DNA of 64,000 nucleotides from Dactylonectria macrodidyma (taxonomy: Eukaryota; Ascomycota; Sordariomycetes; Hypocreales; Nectriaceae), in NCBI GenBank assembly GCA_020744425.1, contig JAGMUV010000027.1, positions 62,001 through 126,000 of the forward strand, given 5' to 3'. A program made the translations under genes and the position numbers. This document shows positions 46,118 through 57,337 of the stretch, piece by piece. Position 1 is the stretch's first letter. Each line of letters starts with the position of its first letter. The notes beneath the pieces were generated by a model, which was not told where the DNA came from, did no database searches, and saw only the letters and a list, made by a program, of their open reading frames with translations.

Positions 46118-46268
46118 TTCTAATCCACCCAATCCACCCAGCCCACCCACGACATCGTCGAGTGGATTCGGTGGATTAGCCAATCCACTGGGATTTGCTA
46201 GTGGAGTGGACAGTAGAATCCACGAGTGGATCCACTACGTGGATTGAGTGGAGTGGCTTTCAACCCTG
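46118..46268. mobile_element. Solitary hAT end with GTGGAT array
   Basis: About 150 bp dense in GTGGATT/AATCCAC and GTGGAGTGG, ending with GGCTTTCAACCCTG at 46268, a hAT-type terminus (CAGGGTTGAAAGCC inward). It cuts a LINE RNase H frame. The opposite end was not found. Confidence 0.7.
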
Positions 46269-46500
46269 CCCGGGACGGTACCCAGATCAATTTAACACTG
46301 TTGCCTTTTCCCAGCCGTCGGATGTGGTTGTAGATTTCCCGGATGGCGCACTGTCCCGATTGTTGTCGCGGTCGCGCAATCGCCTTCAGAGCTGACTGGC
46401 CGCTTGACAGTATGGTGAGTCTTCGGTCCCGTAGTCCGTCAGTAGGGGTTCTGGCCGTCTCGCGAGCCGAGAGTGACCGAGTACCTGGCCACGACCCTAT
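46269..46500 (-). pseudogene. LINE RNase H domain scrap
   Basis: The minus strand reads LSSGQSALKAIARPRQQSGQ, AIREIYNHIRRLGKGNSVKL and IWVPSRAG, the RNase H domain of Tad1-like LINEs. It stops at the hAT end at 46268. Confidence 0.8.
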
Positions 46501-46550
46501 TCTCTTGCCCTGCTGCTTTGTGGCTGATGATGCCTCCCATGCCCCAGTCT

Positions 46551-46568
46551 GGACTATTAGGAGTGCTG
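46551..46568. repeat. Stray hAT terminus of the AGTCC family
   Basis: GGACTATTAGGAGTGCTG is the same terminus as those at 39024 and 43377 with two or three changes, but it has no array beside it. It may be the remaining outer end of the decayed hAT at 43378-45438. Confidence 0.5.
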
Positions 46569-47002
46569 ACCTTTCGTTCCTCAAGGCAAAGTATCAGATC
46601 GTTCAGTGAACCGTGCGTCCAGGGCGGAGAGTGGGCGCGGAAGGAAGAACCTTTCGTTCCGAAAGGCAAAGTCGCCAGTTCATAGGCTCTCAGGTTGCCT
46701 CCAGGTAAGATTCTGTTTACAATCACCTTCATCGACCTCTCCTAAGCGTTTCGCCACAAGGCACGATAGAGAGCGCGTCGCGTTTGCGCTCCAAACCCAA
46801 TCCCGCCAACGCAACGCCAGCTCCTGCCGCATGCCGGACAAGACGAGAGCTAATATCCTGCACCACCCGGCGACAACAGCGTCGACAAATCTTCGAATCA
46901 GGGCAAGTTTACGGCCCTCACTCAGGGGAGCCGAAGGTCAATCTCAGACAGCCCGCTATTGGTTGCAACCGGGACGAAGTCGAAGCTCCCAAAGGCGTTA
47001 CT

Positions 47003-47828
47003 ATGGGCGAGAGTGATGACAATGAAGTTGATGGCGAACTCGAGGATGGCCTGTAAGCTGTTTGTCTGCCACCAGCCTTATATGATACTCACGAATCTCA
47101 GTTTTATTGTAGAGACGATCAAGAACCACGTGATCGACAAAAATGTGACCACGTTTCGTAAAGCTTAGCTGCGTCCATGACTGACGACTTTTTAGGGCAA
47201 CCTCATGTTTCAGGTTAAGTGGAAGGGTTTTGAGAGCAAGAAAGACTTAACTTGGGAACCCGAGGACAATCTTAAGTACGTACTAGGCATCTCCGCTTTG
47301 TCCTTCCATTCTCTAACCAGCGCGTTTTCTTAAGCGTATCGGGTGACGAAATTCTCAACCAGTATTTTGACACGATAGGTGGGAGGGACAAGATCTTCGA
47401 TGAATCAGACAGAGCGGCCAAGACCAAAAAGGGTAGACAGACGTCAAATGGCACTTTCAGCACAAGACCCAAGCGATTGCAACGAAACGAGGCGCATGTT
47501 GGCGATGAGACTTTGTTTGCGACAACGAAGCCATGGAATCCTCCGTCAAGGTCGTGGGAGGATGAAGTTGAGACGATTGGCGCTTGTGAGGAGGACGATA
47601 ATGGAAAGCTGATCGTTTATCTTATTTGGAAGAATGGCCAGAAGACCAAGCATGAGACGCAGATCATCTACAAGAAGTGTCCGCAGAAGGTAGTCTATCC
47701 CTTCGTCATACCATTAGCTTGTCGGTTTCCGTGTTGACACGACCCAGATGCTCCAGTTTTATGAGAAACACGTCAAATTTATTGGGACAGAGAAAAATGC
47801 TATGAGAGACGGCACGAGGGCCTTCTAG
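47003..47828 (+). CDS. HP1-like protein (chromodomain plus chromoshadow domain)
   Basis: Predicted exons are 47003-47052, 47102-47144, 47196-47275, 47335-47689 and 47748-47828 (609 nt, 202 aa). The chromodomain reads FIVETIKNHVIDKN, MFQVKWKGFES and DLTWEPEDNL across two introns; its aromatic cage would be Phe, Trp, Phe. After a hinge with IGGRDKIFDE and basic residues, the chromoshadow domain reads SWEDEVETIGACEED, IVYLIWKNGQKTKHETQIIY and QKMLQFYEKHVKF. HP1 binds H3K9-methylated nucleosomes and dimerises through the shadow domain to build heterochromatin. The second donor (GTGACC) is weak, and the true N-terminus could lie upstream, where the frame stays open to about 46784 without another ATG. 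Either the main HP1 gene or a paralogue. Confidence 0.82.
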
Positions 47829-49181
47829 GGGCTGTTACACCCCAACCCAGTTACTTCCTTCATCAACACGGGAGGGCCGCTGAGTAGGAAAAAGACCGCT
47901 ATCCAACGGATACGCAGCCAAAAGCGAATCTCTTATACATGATTCATTATCTTGATAAGCCAACGAAAGGATCCATAGTAAATCTGGGAGCGTAGGACTG
48001 CCTCGGGTGAGCTTGATGCTCAAACAGAGACCTCAGGTTAAGACTCGGCCGATTCTGCTGATAGATTGGCTAATTAGAAGTAGATGGCAGATAAGAAGTA
48101 AATGATGACGTGGACAAGCACGGATCGTCTTCTTCCCGACGTCGCGAGCCGATACCGTCGTAATCGTGCTGCAGCCAAGTTGACAAGCGGCATGTCGAGC
48201 GCAGGTAAGGGGCTCGGCAAAGCCGTCCGAGTCCGAGCATCCTTCGTCTAGATCTGACTCTTCTGGACGTTTACCGTATGAAACGTAAAATAACTCGAGG
48301 TTTCGGCCACGTGTACCCCCCATATTTGCAGGCGCATCGCGGCTGGCAGCTGGGAAAACTTGAGAAAGGTTTGATCGAGTACCTGTCCCCTACCCCTACC
48401 GAGGCTCGCCGCCAACCGATATCTGAGGCGGTGTACAAAGAACGGAAGCTCAAGATGGCAGACACGATCAGATCATGGCGTGAGGATAAGGAATGCGACA
48501 GAAGTAACCGTGAAGAATGGGAGGCAATAAGTAATCTCTGGTGGACAGATCAAGAGCAGCAGGGACCCAGACGCTTCCAAGGACACAAAGTCAAGCGCGA
48601 CCACAGATGAACCATGATCTGCTCTCGCACCTCGACGTTGTCGGTGTTGGCAGGTCAGGGGATTCGTCTACCGCAGCAAGGGCTGAGACACTCCCTCCCA
48701 AGATATCAAGGCCAGCGACAAAGAAGCCGTCGCAGGCGGGAGAGACAATTGGCCGCATCAAGGGCCACAGCATTCTACACAAGGTCTGCCAATGGCTGGC
48801 TCAGCAGGAACGCCACCAATAGCAGGCTTGTTTTTATGTGTGCCGCGCAATGGCGAGCTTAAACGTTGCCCCCAACTCGCATGACGTGGTAACAACCTTA
48901 GGGTAGAGAGATCGCGAGAAATTTATAAATGGTCTAGATCTAGTGAGATAGGGCAATGAAGAACATAATTTCATTAATCGTGCATTCATTCTCATGACGT
49001 AGCAGGCACTGCGTAAGCTCGTTCAACAGTTGACCCAACACACGACTTCGCGACGCCGGCGGCTCTGGAGAGAAATTTAAGAACGAAAAGCCAGTGGCTT
49101 GCATGTGTGATTAAGATGCAGGGGTCAATTCTGGCTTTCCTTAATAGCTATGTCTTACCTGAGCGGCGCTGGACGCTAAAT
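47829..49181. other. No recognised gene; one 110-codon ORF
   Basis: The plus-strand ORF 48278-48610 (MKRKITRGFGHVYPPYLQAH) is basic and charged with no family I know. Nothing else stands out. Confidence 0.35.
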
Positions 49182-49201
49182 ACACACACACACACACACA
49201 A
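49182..49201. repeat. (AC)n microsatellite
   Basis: About ten AC dinucleotides in a row. Confidence 0.95.
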
Positions 49202-49496
49202 TCAACTGGACATCAAATGGACTGACGTATTAGTTAAGCAAGCCTGATATTAATTGAGTTGAGTTGACGTAGATGGTCAATTTAGTCAACGCGGTTGAAC
49301 AGTGTTGAGTGGTTTGCGCCCACCAGTACTAGAGAAATGGCCTCAATCCTTACCCCTTATATTATTACCTACTAAAAGAAACATATCGACATAATACGAC
49401 TTTTGCTAAATGTGGAGCCTGATATAGCTAATGAGATACCAGATACCTTTGGTAGATCTCGCAAGATGTTGCATATCACGCCTGATCGATAATATC

Positions 49497-50447
49497 TCAG
49501 TCTTCGGCGCGTGTCTCTCTTTTCACTTCCTGCACGGTTTGCAGCACCCCTCGATTGGCCCGATCTCGCTCTTCCAGGTTGGGGACCTGATATGCCTCCC
49601 GTGCCTGTCTGAAAATATTGTCTTCCCATCCTTCGTGGAAGTTCAACTTCCCGGCATCGTCCCAGCAAGCCTGCACAGTGGGACCAACATTCCTGAACAA
49701 CGCTTCTAGTCCGCCAGAGCCGCCGCCAGCATGGAAACTCTTGAAAGGGCCGGCATACGCCCAACGTGGCCCCATGCTAGTCTCCATGATCCTGTCAAGC
49801 TGTTCCACCGTCACGACACCCTGGTCCACCAGGTGAATCGCCTCACGGAGCAGCACCCACGCGAGCCTGCCCGCGACGAAGCCGGTGACTTCCTTCTGGA
49901 GAAGAACGGGCTCGCGGCCTCTCCTGCGCCAGAACTCGAGCGTTCGGCTAATGACGGACTGTGCCGTCTGCGGGGAGGGCACAATCTCCAAGAGGGGCAG
50001 GATATGAGGGGGATTGAAAGGATGCACGACGATGAGGCGAGACTTGTCTTGCATTAGGGCATTTTGCCGAGAGGCCGGGATACCAGAGGTGCTGGTCCAG
50101 AAGAGAGCGTCCGGCGGAGCGTGCTGCTCGACTTCAGCCCAGAGAGCAGCTTTGAAGTCGATACTCTCGGGTCCGCATTCTTGGACTATGGCGCTGCCCC
50201 TGACGGCGGACGGCACTGAGGATGCCATCTTTATTTGTGAGATGCTCATGTGTAGGCTCTCCGGTAAAAATTTCGGCAGATTCTCTTGAAGGTGAGACTT
50301 GAGGTCAGGCCGAACGTCCACGATCGTGAGGTTCGAAGGAACTGTCAAGTATGTGAGGTGTAGAGCGGCAAGAGACAGCCCTATTGTGCCAGCACCAATG
50401 ACGGTGATCTGCAGGTCTTCATCGCTGCTGATGTTTTCGTGGGCCAT
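49497..50447 (-). CDS. 3-hydroxyacyl-CoA dehydrogenase-like (gulonate dehydrogenase/lambda-crystallin type)
   Basis: An intact 316-aa single-exon ORF. The NAD-binding Rossmann motif is VIGAGTIGLSLA (residues 17-28). The two-domain family oxidises 3-hydroxyacyl-CoA or L-gulonate with NAD+. Expected catalytic positions are present as Ser (STSGIPAS, 119-126), H142 in VVHPFNPPH and E154 in LLEIVP. The usual Asn of the GFVxNRL motif is Gly (GFVAGRLAWVLLREA, G193). Length matches the family. The substrate cannot be told from sequence, and the missing Asn makes normal catalysis uncertain. Confidence 0.85.
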   Translation of the reverse strand: MAHENISSDEDLQITVIGAGTIGLSLAALHLTYLTVPSNLTIVDVRPDLKSHLQENLPKFLPESLHMSISQIKMASSVPSAVRGSAIVQECGPESIDFKAALWAEVEQHAPPDALFWTSTSGIPASRQNALMQDKSRLIVVHPFNPPHILPLLEIVPSPQTAQSVISRTLEFWRRRGREPVLLQKEVTGFVAGRLAWVLLREAIHLVDQGVVTVEQLDRIMETSMGPRWAYAGPFKSFHAGGGSGGLEALFRNVGPTVQACWDDAGKLNFHEGWEDNIFRQAREAYQVPNLEERDRANRGVLQTVQEVKRETRAED

Positions 50448-50644
50448 TATTTGATCCTCAAGAAGAAGCTAGTTGGTCTTGTAATTACAACCAAAGGGAT
50501 GGATTCGAGCGTGGGATAACGCGGTGGAATGGGGGAGTCGTGACTTTCTTTTAACGCCAGCCGCACACGCAGTCAGGTGGCGCGCCCTTGGAATGACATG
50601 CTGGCATTGCCGAATGGACACAGGCGAGACAAACCGCTCCCCCC

Positions 50645-50999
50645 CGCAGATCGCAGGCGGGACCTAAGCGGTGTTCCCATCCTCCCGCAACTGCTGAAGT
50701 CTCTCTCCGAGGAAACATCTCTCGCAGGCCCATACGATCTTGTAGGGCCGTGATCGGTTGTCTTTCATTCTGAATCCAAACTGCCACCACCATGTCCGTT
50801 CTCGACAGGGATCGTGGCCTATTGTAAATCCGGGGAAACAGCTGAATTTATCCGTCGTCCAAGCCTCATAATCTGGAAATCTGACGGGTGTATATTTCGT
50901 TGAGGCTGAACTGGTTAACAGTTCAGAGGGTGGCTGCGTAGAGGAGGCAGTCTCCATGTCCTCATCAAACGAGTCCATAGAGATGGGAACTGTCTGCAA
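50645..50999 (-). pseudogene. hAT N-terminal fragment
   Basis: A 111-codon frame whose second half ([34 protein letters not shown]) parallels the BED-finger entry of the hAT at 43378-45438 (ETRSWAWQFGYDIQ, WICRAC). It ends before the His ligands; no element ends were found. Confidence 0.6.
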
Positions 51000-51098
51000 A
51001 TAGTGTAAAGGAGGTTAATCGAAGGCTGCGAGGTTGATAAGGTCTAATTGTTGAAATGAGAAGATATTAAATGCTTAATTCATCTTAGTTGTGCAGTA

Positions 51099-53309
51099 CC
51101 ATCCACAACCCCTCTTTCGCCATACCCCCTCTTTCGCCACGCAAAATAAAAAAAGCTCCACCAAAAATCAATAACTTCACTTACACAGAATTTGACCAAA
51201 TTGATAGAAATGCGTGAAATTTTTCGTTTCACAAATGATAAGTAGATTTCTCTATTATGCCCTAAGTTTTTTCACCAGCCGCCCCGACCGCCTGGTGGGT
51301 TGGTGGGGTGTTCCTCACTGACTTCTATGACCGAGCCAACCTCCGATTCTGACTCCTGCTCGCTTGAACAGACAGATTCCACCCCAACAGGCATATTTTG
51401 AGTCTCCCCTTCTGGTATGGCTTCTCCATCAGCTAGGGTCTCCCCAAGAGTCATGAAACGTTTGTTAGGATTCGGCACCGCCTTCCTCTTCTTCCCTCTC
51501 TTCAGGCGAGCCAATTCTTCCTCTAGGCTAGCAATCCTCAGCGTATGCGCCGCTACCGTCTGCTGTTGAGCCTCAAAGCCCTTAGCTATCATGTTGTACC
51601 GTCTCCGCGTCTTTGGTGTTTTGTTCAGCCCAAGATCACGAATTTGACGGCTCGTCTGTGGTGTATCGTCTGAGTCAAAATACGGCCTGGGTTCGGGAGT
51701 CGCTTTTGGGCTGCCATTTGGCCTATCTTCTTGGATTTCAGGGTGTCGCAGCGCTTTGGAACGCGAAATTGGCCAGTTGCCAGTGACCCTCCAGCCTGAC
51801 AGTATGTTCTTCTTAGTCATTCCAACTCGGCGAGCCTTGGCGTAGGCCCTGATGAAATTGACCTTGTCCATTGGAGTGGAATCAGTTAACGAGGCGAACT
51901 TTTCCAACTCTCGTCGGTATGCAGCTTTCGAGGCATTGAATACTCCATTGTCCAGTGGTTGGAGTCCGTGAGAGCAGTGTGCTGGCAGATAGCAGCAATA
52001 AACGTTGTTCAAAAAGCACGTGGCCATCCATTCATCCTTGCATCACTCAGCATTGATCTTGAGGTGGAGAAAAGGAAGAACATACTGTTGCATGGCTCCC
52101 ATGACCATCTAAAATGATCAATCTAGCGTCAGAGTCGTCGGCAGGCGTGGTCTGGGGCAGATAGACTCTCTCGAGCCATTCAATGTCAATGTGGTCGTCA
52201 GTCCACCCGTTAGGCGATGTTATATAATACCAGTCTGCTATCTGTTTGAACTCCTCAAGAAACCACTGTTTCTGCAGTTGTTTCCCCTTGAATATTATGC
52301 CAGGAGTCAAAGCGCGGCCGTCAGCAGTGACAGCTTCGATAAATGAAGTCCAATTTCGAGTTTGTGGTCCCTTGAGAAATGCCTTCCGCTTTGGGTCCGC
52401 GCTTCCAACAACCAGGCTATCTAAGCCTAAATAAAAAGGATTAGTCAGTCAATTTCAAGCACTGACAAGGAATAGAGGCATATTCTTGCCGAAACCAGTC
52501 ATAATACCCCCTTCATCAACGTTGACGGTGTTTTCAGGCTTGATCCACCCATACTGGCCCTCCCTGATATCAAAGTACCAATGAACCGCTTTAGGCGTGA
52601 AAGAGTCGAACCTTTTGGCTTCTTGACGTCTACCCATCTTGGTCTTTAAGTCTGAGCGGCGATTGATAAACTTAATCACCCAGTTGCGTCCTAACTTGGG
52701 ATGTTCGCCATGCTGTCTCAACAAGCCCATGACACAAGCGCGAATCTGACTGTGGGACGGAGCGTAGCCCAAAGACTCCTGGCGGAGTATCCAGGCAGCC
52801 AACCTATCCTCTTGACTCTTGGATAAGCGTCGATGAGGGTGAATCTGCTCTTTTACAGCCCCACGGCCGTTAAGTCTGTCGATCAGAGTCCTTCGGGGCA
52901 CTCCCCGTCTCTGGGCTGCCTGAGGGGGTGGAAAGCCATTATCAGTAACATCCAATATAGCCTCCGCCATGTCGTCTTCTGTATATTTCCATCGAAGTCT
53001 TGGCCTAGGCATTTTCATGTCGTTGTCAAAGACAAAGGCCAAAAAACAAGGCAAAGAGCGGTGAGGAATTTGGTCATCTAACTAACAACATTTCCATAGC
53101 ACAGCATGCATAGATCTCGTACCCCGCACAGCCTTATAGGGTCAGAATCATCATATACAATCATTTTTATGATCAACAGACGTAATTTCTCTCAATTGAC
53201 TATATATTTAGGCTGACTGTTGTGTAATTGAAGTTGGTGAGTTTTGGTGGAGCTTTTTTTATTTTGCGTGGCGAAAGAGGGGGTATGGCGAAAGAGGGGT
53301 TGTGGATGG
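51099..53309 (-). mobile_element. pogo/Fot-like element 2, complete and apparently intact
   Basis: 2211 bp, with inverted repeats of about 68 bp (51099-51166, 53242-53309) starting CCATCCACAACCCCTCTTTC and flanked by TA (51097-51098, 53310-53311). Each arm has two copies of CCCTCTTTCGCCA. The transposase inside is open throughout, so the element may be autonomous. Confidence 0.93.
51272..53018 (-). CDS. Intact DDE_1 (pogo-like) transposase
   Basis: Exons 52490-53018, 52086-52426 and 51272-52036 (1635 nt, 544 aa). The second intron (52037-52085) is GT-AG; the first (52427-52489) has a GC donor (GCAAGA) and gives the clean join MTGFG-LDSLVVG. Domains in order: helix-turn-helix (AAQRRGVPRRTLIDRLNG), CENP-B-type region (LGRNWVIKFINRRSDLKT), DDE core with NVDEGG (first Asp), IILDGHGSH (second) and LQPLDNGVFNASK (third). 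A coiled-coil/basic segment (ASLEEELARLKRGKKRK) and an acidic tail follow. All expected catalytic residues are present. The start is the Met before KMPRPRLRW; the frame extends upstream without ATG. Confidence 0.9.
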
Positions 53310-53311
53310 TA

Positions 53312-53683
53312 GGGGAACCACTGTTTATACAGGCACGATCTCTTGTGGAATGTTCCACCTTCTTCCACACCTTGCCACCGACTTGGTCGCCTCACACTTG
53401 TGATCTCCAACACTAATCTGTGTATATTCTACACGGATAAGACCCGAGATAAGTTCCTGGTTGAGACGCGTCTAGAGTCCATTGAACCAGGCATTGGCGG
53501 AGTTTCAAACCGCACGAGACAAAAAACAGCTCATTTTCGGTGGGTGATATTCTGCTGTCACGCGTCGCGTCGCGTGCTGGGACCCCTGGCAGCATGTCAG
53601 TGTAGACACGTCAGGGGCGACAGATTCGTCGCGTATGGCAGCTCGTACGCAACCTACCCGAGACACCTTCGATGTACATGGCG
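53312..53683. other. No recognisable gene
   Basis: Short ORFs only, between the pogo-like element and the ATCGAT hAT end. Confidence 0.4.
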
Positions 53684-53864
53684 ATCGACGATCAAATCGA
53701 TCGATTGGAGGGTTGGTCGATACGATATCGATCGAGTAGGATTTCTAATCGATCGATTGAGCGTTTGATCGATATGATATCGATTGACATTTGGATCGAT
53801 CGATCGAAATCGAATCGATTAATCGAATCGACCAAATCGATTGGTCGGTTGATTTCCAACCCTG
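53684..53864. mobile_element. Solitary hAT end with ATCGAT array
   Basis: Matches the left end of the element at 9780 in inverse orientation over about 180 bp, minus one internal repeat unit, and ends TTTCCAACCCTG at 53864. It directly abuts the helicase fragment that follows. No partner end nearby. Confidence 0.85.
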
Positions 53865-54350
53865 GCACCCGAGGCTGAGCCCATCCAAGACCCTCCCTAT
53901 GTTATCATGATGGAGTTTGACAATTACAACGGACCGGTGTTCCTGACCACCCCCGATGGCAAAAAGATTGTCCCGATTCTCCTAGTTGAGAGGGACTTTC
54001 TCATCGGAGCCACTCTCTGCGCTCGCACGCAGTTTCCCCTGATCGTATGCTACGCTATTACCGTGCACAAGTCACAAAGCATCACAGAAGATATGATCGT
54101 TACGGATCTCTCCTGCCGGGACTTTCAGGCGGGTTTAAGCTACGTGGCTGTCTCTCGTGTAAAAACGCTTGAGGGCTTGATGTTGGATGCGCCATTTGAT
54201 CGTAATCACCTGGTCTACGGGTCTCCCCCGGATGGCATGAAGATGAAGATGAGGGACCAGGAGCTTAGGAAACGACAGGTTCTTACACGGAGTCCTTACG
54301 TGATATATAATACCAAGAATGGCCATGGTACTGGATCAGTACGTAGATAA
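53865..54350 (+). pseudogene. PIF1-like helicase C-terminus (Helitron-type)
   Basis: Open from 53865 to the stop at 54350: VIMMEFDNYNGPVF, RTQFPLIVCYAITVHKSQSI (motif V/VI region with HKSQ), VTDLSCRDFQAGLSYVAVSR and LEGLMLDAPF. This is the end of a PIF1 helicase of the kind carried by Helitrons; the ATP-binding half and any Rep domain are missing because the hAT end cuts it. An 8-bp hairpin (CCCCATGC/GCATGGGG) about 60 bp downstream could belong to a Helitron 3' end but is not placed canonically. Confidence 0.82.
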
Positions 54351-54599
54351 TGCAGTAGTAGTAATAGCTTCCCGGCCCGCGGACACACGGCCTTCGGCTG
54401 AGGCTACCCCATGCGCCCCATCGCCGCTCCAATGTGCATGGGGTGACGTAGTATTTTATATGGCTTCTTAGCCTAGTTAGGTATGTGAAATTAGTGGTAT
54501 GCAGTGTGTCGCTAAGGTGATCTGAAGTTTAGATTCGGCCACTTTCGGACCCTCTAGACATGAAACTCATCGCAAATTCCTTAATCAAACTCACATTAT

Positions 54600-55200
54600 G
54601 TAATACGCGTTTGAAAGGATGTGCAATTGATCCGGTGGTTGTTGCAAACTCTTGAGGGCTTCAAAAAGCAAATATGGATGCCGAATGAGGCATAAGGTGT
54701 AAGAGATACGGTTCCTTTTCTGGATTGGAGTGGCTCCATGCCTTGCTTCGAGCTCAAAGGATCGGTCATAGAAGCACAAGCTGAGTACGATGCTAGAAGG
54801 CTCAACGCCAATGCGCTAGAACTGCAAGAGATTTTTGTGTCAGTAAAAGGTGCCAGATAGATACTAACTCTTTCAGTGACGCTTACCTCGTCCAAGGCGT
54901 AGTTGATTTCGGACAGGTTGGTATGCGACAAAATCGGGCTTCCGAAAGGGTTGTCGCTATCCCAGCCGTTGTGCAAGTCGTAGGACATGAGGTTTATCCA
55001 ATCGAAATGGGCCTCGATGCCAGTAAAATCGAAACGACGAAGGTACCGTGAAAGAGGGCGCATTAAAAGTCACAATGGAGTCGCCACCGCTCGCGTTAAT
55101 GGCCACTCGCGGCTCTTTCATGAGAGCTACATAGTTCTTGCCATCCCCGTCTTAGTCGTCATAGTGGGCAGCTCTGGGATATTCCCAACCTGTGACAATG
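54600..55200 (-). pseudogene. GH18 chitinase fragment, decayed
   Basis: The minus strand carries GWEYPRAAHYDD, NYVALMKEPR, FDFTGIEAHFDWINLMSYDL, PILSHTNLSEINYALDEV and SIVLSLCFYDRSFEL, pieces of a glycoside hydrolase family 18 barrel that cleaves chitin. The catalytic DxxDxDxE segment is degenerate (DIVTGWE), a stop follows HYDD, and the frame shifts about 55025-55050. Clearly inactive. Confidence 0.78.
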
Positions 55201-57337
55201 TCAGTAACTTTTCTGCCTGGGATCCTCGTAGGGTTAGGGTTACGACGATCTACGTGATTACCGGCAATAGCCCTACAATCATCTTCGGGTACTGGATCGT
55301 CAGCACACAGCAGTATCGAATTGACTACGATTCCAGCGTGGGCAACTTCAAAATCGAGCCCCGGACGGTACGTCTAGCAAGCTGCTGGAAGTTATTAGAA
55401 TCGTGTTTTCCCATCGAGTGATCGCCGCGTGATGAAGGGAAGCCCTCTTTGTCGCTATGAAAAGCACGTAAGCGTTTGAAACGTGATGCAGAAGATATAT
55501 GTCATCGCCACCGGGCGTGTGTTCTCGCTGCCTTTCTAGCCGAGAGGACGAGTTCAGGTGGGCAACCCCACGTTGCATACCCTTAGCCCTTCCGGACGAA
55601 TTCATTGGCTACAAGTACTTTCCAACAAGGATGGTTATCTCTCTTTTCTGCCTTTGAGAAGGATAATACAATTTGCGAGCCTCCTTGGACCTGCAGCTTT
55701 GCGGTAGGGGTGGAGTCGACCTCTTCGGCGAACTTTGTGACACGGAATTGCTCAAGAAGAATGGCCTATCATCCGGAAGCCTAGTCGTCAGGAGCTCATT
55801 ATCGATACAACGGAGCTTGCTACATGACATGAAGGCGAGCATTTTGTGTTTTTTGAGATCCGGCTACGCACCTACGTCTGAAATTTTGGCCGAGTAGCTC
55901 GAACGGAGGCGATCCAGTCATGATTTCTGTCACCTAGTAGGGTTGAAAGACTCACAGGAAGATGGACAAGTCTTGAACAGGGCCTTTGATATAAGGTAGG
56001 GCTTTCCGTTTTCGAAGAGGCTGCCACAACAACCGATATGAACTTTTCCCATTCGAGCTTTGCGGGAGAACTTGGTGTGTTTTACCTCCTCTTGCGATTG
56101 TGTAGATCGATACTCAGACTGTTAAGATTGTAGAAAGGTAATGGACGGAGCAACCCGCCCTGGCGTCAACGGTGGCAGGGCTTGTAAGGTATCCTATAGT
56201 CAGTTTTTGCCTTGTTGATGTGTGCAATGAGATTATGGACGATGGATTGCCCTCTAACAATTCTATTTGTTCCGAGCCATGGCACTTGACCATTGTTTAA
56301 GAAAAAGGAGTGTCCTCTCGTTTGTATCGCCCCCTTTCGCTTTAGCAAATAGTGGCAATGAAAGCTGCGGCCCCCATAAAGGAAGGTTGGCAAAGAGCTG
56401 CGTTTCTCACGATGAGAGGGGAGATATGAAATCAAAACAAAACAAAATAAAATAAAATAAAACTGGAGAGAGTGAAGTGATACAAGACGCTTGCGTCTCG
56501 AAGATAAGGCAAGTGATTCCCTCACTCTCCTGTCCATCCGTACCAAGGGGTAAGCACAAGACCTTACCCGTCCCATGAGTGAGTGAGCCGAGTGGCCCAT
56601 AGTCTAGCCTCAGTCACCGGGAGGAACTAAGCGAAGAGCGTGTACTCCTAAGAAGCCAAAGGCTTTTTGTCACTCCTACCCTTGCCTGCAGTACAAGGGA
56701 ATCAAGGCAAAACTTCGCTTGTTGTTGATTATCATGCTTCCATCATTCAGCTAGCCAAACTTAGGACAAGTCATTTGACATGTCTTCAATTCGAAATCAC
56801 GATGAATCCACATTCATCCTTGGATACACTCTGAGTAGAGGCAGCGAATGTTGGAGGCAAGCCCGAGTAGATATATATAGCGAAATCGCTAGTCATTTTA
56901 GGACACTTGGCAATGAGGCGAAGAGCTGGACTAGGTATCTTCTTGTGTGAAGGTGTAAATTGGACTTCGGCAGACTCTGTATCCTCTTTTGAGACGACGG
57001 ACTAAAATGGCCCTCGGCTTACCTGTCTAAAGCAGCCCCCGTGCTGAGACTGCGGTTCGCGACCAATCAATCCGTTCGCCCCAATAAACCTTCCATTTTT
57101 CTCTCTCTGTTCGCTGGAAAAACCGTCTGTTTTGGCCCTATGGGCTGGCGCTGTCGGCACGCTCGGAGACGAATTGACGTCTCAGATAGACTTCAATCGG
57201 GAGAAGCAGCAAAATGCGCTAGGCGAGCCGCTAGCAGCGACCGAGGAGGCGAGTTACCATTTAGTCGTCAAGCAGTGGGCTAGAAATGTGACAATTAGGG
57301 TCAATTCGGGTCAGAAAGCTACTCTTACTGTCACACT
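55201..57337. other. About 2.1 kb without a recognisable gene
   Basis: Short ORFs on both strands with no family features; an AAAAC/AAAAT simple repeat at about 56434-56462. Confidence 0.4.

Noticed and set aside
46569..46670. Direct repeat ACCTTTCGTTCC...GGCAAAG at 46569 and 46649
   Set aside because: Only about 22 bp with an indel, and no link to any element boundary; probably a local duplication.
49618..50289. Plus-strand ORFs opposite the dehydrogenase gene
   Set aside because: They are antisense shadows of a well-supported coding region.
54410..54490. Helitron 3' end (hairpin CCCCATGC/GCATGGGG then CTAG)
   Set aside because: The hairpin is some 30-40 bases from the CTAG instead of the usual 10-12, and its stem is short.
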